A stretch of DNA of 64,000 bases, taken from positions 1 through 64,000 of the forward strand of contig CAZTHK010000011.1 of assembly GCA_964613215.1 (NCBI GenBank), in the 5' to 3' direction. The translations under genes and the position numbers were made by a program. The DNA comes from CAZTHK01 sp964613215. GTDB lineage: Bacteria; Krumholzibacteriota; Krumholzibacteriia; Krumholzibacteriales; CAZTHK01. This document shows, piece by piece, positions 63,948 through 64,000 of this stretch. Under the pieces are notes generated by a model, which saw only the letters and a program-made list of their open reading frames with translations, had not been told where the DNA came from and ran no database searches. The first letter of the stretch is position 1. Each line of letters opens with the position of its first letter.

Positions 63948-63976
63948 GTATTAACGCAACGCATTAATAGTGTCAA
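63948..63976 (-). promoter_or_regulatory. higBA promoter with operator palindrome
   Basis: On the minus strand a perfect TTGACA (63976-63971) is followed after 17 bp by TAATAC (63953-63948). The spacer contains TATTAA-CGCAACGCA-TTAATA (63949-63969), a near-perfect palindrome placed where HigA would block RNA polymerase. The initiating base would be at or next to the higB ATG. Confidence 0.6.
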
Positions 63977-63994
63977 GCGTTATTATTTTAAAAG

Positions 63995-64000
63995 GCCTAA
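63995..64000 (-). other. Possible upstream cassette boundary (TTAGGC)
   Basis: The last six bases read TTAGGC on the minus strand, the end of an integron core site GTTAGGC if the next base outside the window is C on the plus strand. It lies about 20 bp upstream of the higBA -35 box, where the 5' boundary of a gene cassette would be expected. Six bases alone are weak evidence. Confidence 0.3.

Overview
The window looks like a draft-genome scaffold from an uncultured Gram-negative bacterium, most likely of the Fibrobacteres-Chlorobi-Bacteroidetes (FCB) superphylum or an allied candidate phylum. Supporting signs are two secreted proteins with Por/T9SS-type (FlgD-like) C-terminal sorting domains, several lipoproteins, an MltF-type lytic transglycosylase, separate SecD and SecF, and families typical of FCB genomes (DUF4159, DUF4175, DUF4783-like, DUF4912, DUF3536, LA_2272-type surface repeats). 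This assignment is inference from gene content. A run of exactly 100 Ns (3502-3601) marks an assembly gap. No tRNA, rRNA or CRISPR array was seen.

Layout. 1-3985: AT-richer accessory DNA on the minus strand, with a matrixin-like secreted protease split by an in-frame stop and two tandem paralogues of an unknown secreted protein, the second cut by the gap. 3988-5382: a PLP-dependent Cys/Met-metabolism enzyme. 5696-22570: a long minus-strand block of secD, secF, DUF456, a DUF4783-like protein, a 1627-residue NtrY-like histidine kinase, DUF4159, DUF4175, a TPR protein and a protein of the family usually labelled asparagine synthetase B. 23271-28011: two secreted proteins with sorting domains, each followed by a similar GC-rich terminator. 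28432-33355: a TPR/CHAT lipoprotein divergent from an unusual sigma factor and its anti-sigma/TPR partner. 33532-38492: a zinc-ribbon protein, an S9 peptidase fused to a sulfatase-modifying-factor domain, a C_GCAxxG_C_C protein and a 16-residue-repeat surface protein. 38868-46236: an apparent operon of Rho_N/DUF4912, two GH57 proteins and ligA. 46530-52045: small lipoprotein and membrane genes, a gene-poor stretch and an M14 peptidase. 52386-54516: a tight operon of ECF sigma factor, anti-sigma factor and two CnrX/Spy-like metal-responsive proteins. 54873-59560: SixA, nitroreductase, RRM protein, MltF and DUF1684. 59724-61871: a nine-haem cytochrome joining CopD-like, cytochrome b5-like and octahaem hydroxylamine-oxidoreductase-like parts.

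The right end (about 62346-64000) is mobile DNA. A promoter-bearing higBA toxin-antitoxin pair is followed by a long imperfect palindrome with an attC-like core site and one extra unpaired base. The window ends inside what would be the matching core site upstream of higB. This reads as an integron gene cassette whose attC was cut by an internal fragment of an IS3-family element. A second truncated gene in the same orientation also ends exactly in a GCCTAAC core. Together with the haem fusion protein and a 120-bp dispersed repeat (5401-5525 and 54719-54841), this is the most interesting material in the window.
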